Assembly: GCF_004323635.1 (NCBI RefSeq) | Contig: NZ_CP036515.1 | Location: 3,039,501 to 3,103,500 of the forward strand | Direction of reading: 5' to 3' | Source: Lichenihabitans psoromatis | GTDB taxonomy: Bacteria; Pseudomonadota; Alphaproteobacteria; Rhizobiales; Beijerinckiaceae | DNA length: 64,000 bases | Part shown: in pieces, positions 61,999-64,000 of the stretch | Layout of the letters: each line of letters begins with the position of its first letter | Numbering within the stretch: the stretch's first letter is position 1 | Notes under the pieces: generated by a model | What the model saw: the letters and a program-made list of their open reading frames with translations, nothing else | What the model was told of the DNA's origin: nothing | The model's database searches: none | Made by a program: the position numbers and the translations under genes

Positions 61999-63990
61999 AT
62001 GATCGTCGAAACCGGCCATTATGCCCTTGTTCTGGCGCTTGCGGTTGCGTTGGTGCAGTCCGTCCTGCCCATTTGGGGCACGCGGCGCGGCGATGCCGGG
62101 TTGGCGGGTGTGGCGGCGCCGGCAGCCTGCGTTCAATTCGTTCTGATCGGCTACGCTTTCGTGGCGCTCGTCTACGCCCATGTCACGTCTGATTTCAGCC
62201 TCACCAACGTGGTCGAGAATTCGCTGTCGACCAAGCCGCTGATCTACAAGATCTCCGGCGTCTGGGGGAACCACGAGGGCTCGATGCTCCTGTGGGTGTT
62301 GATCCTCGCGGTGTTCGGCGCAGCGGTCGCGACGATGGGCCGTGGCATGGCCGACGATCTCCGGGCCAACACATTGGCGGTTCAAGCCTGGATCGCCTCG
62401 GCGTTTTTGCTGTTCATCCTCTTCACCTCGGATCCGTTCGCACGACGGTTGCCGGCACCGTTCGAGGGGCAGGATCTCAATCCCATCCTGCAGGATCCAG
62501 GGCTGGCGATCCATCCGCCGCTGCTCTACCTCGGCTATGTCGGCTTTTCGATCGTGTTCTCTTTCGCGGCGGCGGCGTTGATCAGCGGCCGGCTCGATGC
62601 TGCCTGGGCCCGCTTCGTGCGCCCCTGGGTCCTTATCGCCTGGGGTTTTCTGACTCTCGGGATCGCGATGGGCTCCTACTGGGCCTATTATACGCTCGGC
62701 TGGGGCGGGTTCTGGTTCTGGGACCCAGTCGAAAACGCCTCGCTCATGCCGTGGCTGGCCGGAACCGCGTTGCTGCACTCGGCGGCCGTCATGGAAAAGC
62801 GCGAAGCCTTGAAGATCTGGACCGTGTTTCTGGCGATCCTCACCTTCTCGCTGTCGCTGCTGGGCACCTTTCTGGTGCGTTCGGGCGTGCTCACCTCGGT
62901 ACACACGTTCGCGACCGATCCGACCCGCGGTGTCTTCATCCTGGCGATCCTGACGGTTTTCATCGGCGGCTCGTTGGCGCTCTACGCGTGGCGCGCTCCG
63001 ACGTTACGGCAGGGTGGTTTGTTCTCGCCGGTGTCGCGCGAGGGCGCGCTGGTGTTTAACAACCTGCTGCTGACCACCTGCTGCGCGACCGTGTTGACCG
63101 GCACACTTTATCCGCTTGCGCTGGAATCGTTGACTGGCGAGAAGATTTCGGTCGGGGCGCCGTTCTTCAACCTGACGTTCGGCCCCATCTTCGTGCCGAT
63201 CCTGCTGGCGATGCCGCTCGGCCAGTCGCTGGCCTGGAAGCGCGGCGATCTCGTGGGCGCGGCGCAGCGGCTGATGGTGGCTGCGGCGCTCGGTTTTGCA
63301 CTGGCGCTCGTTCTGGCGACCGTCATCAAAGGCGGCCCGGTGCTGACCGCGATGGGGGTCGGCTTGGCGCTCTACCTCATCATCGGAGCCTTTGCCGAGA
63401 TCGCCTCCCGCGTCGCCGGTCGTGGTGTTCCAATCGGAGTTATGCTGTCGCGCGCCGTTGGCTTGCCACGCTCGGCTTGGGGGACGGCGCTGGCGCATGC
63501 AGGCATCGGTGTCACCCTGATGGGTCTTGCCGCGACCGGCTGGGGCGTTGAACGGGTCGTCGCGGTCAAACCCGGCCAGACGACGGATCTTGGCCCCTAT
63601 ACCGTAACGATCCGCGACCTGCAGACGCGGCAGGGTCCGAACTATAGCGAAGTCGCGGTCCCGATCGACGTGCGGAGCGGCGGTGTGCTCGTGACCACGA
63701 TCGATCCGTCGAAACGCACCTTCCCGGTACGCCAGATGAGCGTGACGCAGGCCGGTATCGCCACGATAAATCTCGGTCAGGTTTATATCAGCCTCGGCGA
63801 TCAGCATGACGATGGCTCGATCGACGCCCGGATGTTTTGGAAACCTCTGGTCACGATGATCTGGATCGGCGCACTCATCATGGCGCTGGGTGGCGCCGTG
63901 TCCCTGTCCGACCGGCGGCTTCGCATCGGCTTCGCGCGCCGCGCGGCGCGCGCGCATCCCGCCCCGCTTGCCCCACAAGCGGCCGAATGA
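61999..63990 (+). CDS. ccmF: Cytochrome c heme lyase subunit CcmF
   Basis: A 663-residue polytopic membrane protein of the heme-handling family. The WWD-type signature is WGGFWFWDPVENASLMPWL. Other conserved segments are VWGNHEGSMLLWVLIL, the HP-containing AIHPPLLYLGYVGFS and TLYPLALE. It attaches heme to apocytochrome c together with CcmH/I. The ATG at 61999 is ten bases after ccmE; no strong ribosome binding site. Its stop overlaps the next start. Confidence 0.94.
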   Translation: MIVETGHYALVLALAVALVQSVLPIWGTRRGDAGLAGVAAPAACVQFVLIGYAFVALVYAHVTSDFSLTNVVENSLSTKPLIYKISGVWGNHEGSMLLWVLILAVFGAAVATMGRGMADDLRANTLAVQAWIASAFLLFILFTSDPFARRLPAPFEGQDLNPILQDPGLAIHPPLLYLGYVGFSIVFSFAAAALISGRLDAAWARFVRPWVLIAWGFLTLGIAMGSYWAYYTLGWGGFWFWDPVENASLMPWLAGTALLHSAAVMEKREALKIWTVFLAILTFSLSLLGTFLVRSGVLTSVHTFATDPTRGVFILAILTVFIGGSLALYAWRAPTLRQGGLFSPVSREGALVFNNLLLTTCCATVLTGTLYPLALESLTGEKISVGAPFFNLTFGPIFVPILLAMPLGQSLAWKRGDLVGAAQRLMVAAALGFALALVLATVIKGGPVLTAMGVGLALYLIIGAFAEIASRVAGRGVPIGVMLSRAVGLPRSAWGTALAHAGIGVTLMGLAATGWGVERVVAVKPGQTTDLGPYTVTIRDLQTRQGPNYSEVAVPIDVRSGGVLVTTIDPSKRTFPVRQMSVTQAGIATINLGQVYISLGDQHDDGSIDARMFWKPLVTMIWIGALIMALGGAVSLSDRRLRIGFARRAARAHPAPLAPQAAE

Positions 63991-64000
63991 TGCGGCGTCT
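63987..64000 (+). CDS. Start of next ccm gene, probably ccmH (partial)
   Basis: An ATG at 63987 overlaps the ccmF stop (ATGA) and begins Met-Met-Arg-Arg before the window ends. In this operon order ccmH normally follows ccmF, so the identity is inferred from position only. Confidence 0.45.

Overview
The window is a gene-dense, high-GC stretch of bacterial chromosome. Gene content and families point to an alphaproteobacterium of the order Hyphomicrobiales (Rhizobiales): an OpgC-type protein, DUF2849, DUF934, DUF6502 and DUF5666 proteins, a BTLCP-type transglutaminase-like protein, a FeuP/FeuQ-like two-component system with a small periplasmic partner, a LovK/LovR-like LOV kinase and regulator, a solanesyl/octaprenyl-type diphosphate synthase, and a CcmI-E-F(-H) operon. 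A Beijerinckiaceae/Methylobacteriaceae-like host is plausible but cannot be fixed from sequence reading alone. I see no insertion sequence, prophage, CRISPR array or rRNA. One tRNA gene, tRNA-Thr(TGT), is present.

Layout. 1-8.8 kb: 3' part of an OpgC-like membrane protein, a dimethylglycine/sarcosine dehydrogenase-like flavoprotein with a small virulence-factor-domain protein, a DMT exporter, an MBL-fold hydrolase, a ClC chloride channel with CBS domains, and ispE. 8.8-16.9 kb: polyprenyl diphosphate synthase, DUF2007 plus a TrmN6-like methyltransferase, a Gly/Tyr-rich secreted protein, gloA, guanine deaminase, malonyl-CoA decarboxylase, tenA, DedA and a PHB-depolymerase-type esterase. 17-21 kb: acetoacetate decarboxylase and 3-hydroxybutyrate dehydrogenase, divergent from a patatin-like lipase and a ZntB/CorA transporter; this looks like a 3-hydroxybutyrate utilisation block. 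21-27.7 kb: nadK, a VOC protein, a DUF1045 protein, small secreted proteins, a beta-barrel-like protein, the tRNA and several small unknown genes. 27.7-35.7 kb: LOV histidine kinase and response regulator, then polysaccharide genes (glycosyltransferase, manC, phosphomannomutase) and an aldose-epimerase-like gene broken by an in-frame TAA.

35.7-45.3 kb: a sugar ABC importer (binding protein, permease, double ATPase), the translationally coupled DUF6502/DUF5666 pair, a DUF2171 protein, and eutBC. 45.5-51.4 kb: a second ABC importer divergent from eutBC, then mntR/mntH flanking a palindromic candidate MntR box. 51.4-56 kb: a dienelactone hydrolase and an assimilatory sulfur operon (DUF2849, sulfite reductase, CysH, DUF934, ferredoxin) with mostly overlapping cistrons. 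56.2-64 kb: rlmB, a FeuN-P-Q-like signalling operon, a surface-antigen-like lipoprotein, and the ccmI-ccmE-ccmF operon running off the window into what looks like the start of ccmH.

Most of the window is core metabolism. The least ordinary signals are: a 12-base inverted repeat with an identical 5-base spacing found at two distant promoters, one upstream of a DUF6502 gene; a nonsense codon in the epimerase gene; the LOV kinase/regulator pair; repeated motifs in the eutBC/ABC divergent promoter; a cluster of TTAA words in one intergenic region; and a ClC channel with altered filter motifs. I did not find a clear, wholly new multi-gene system.
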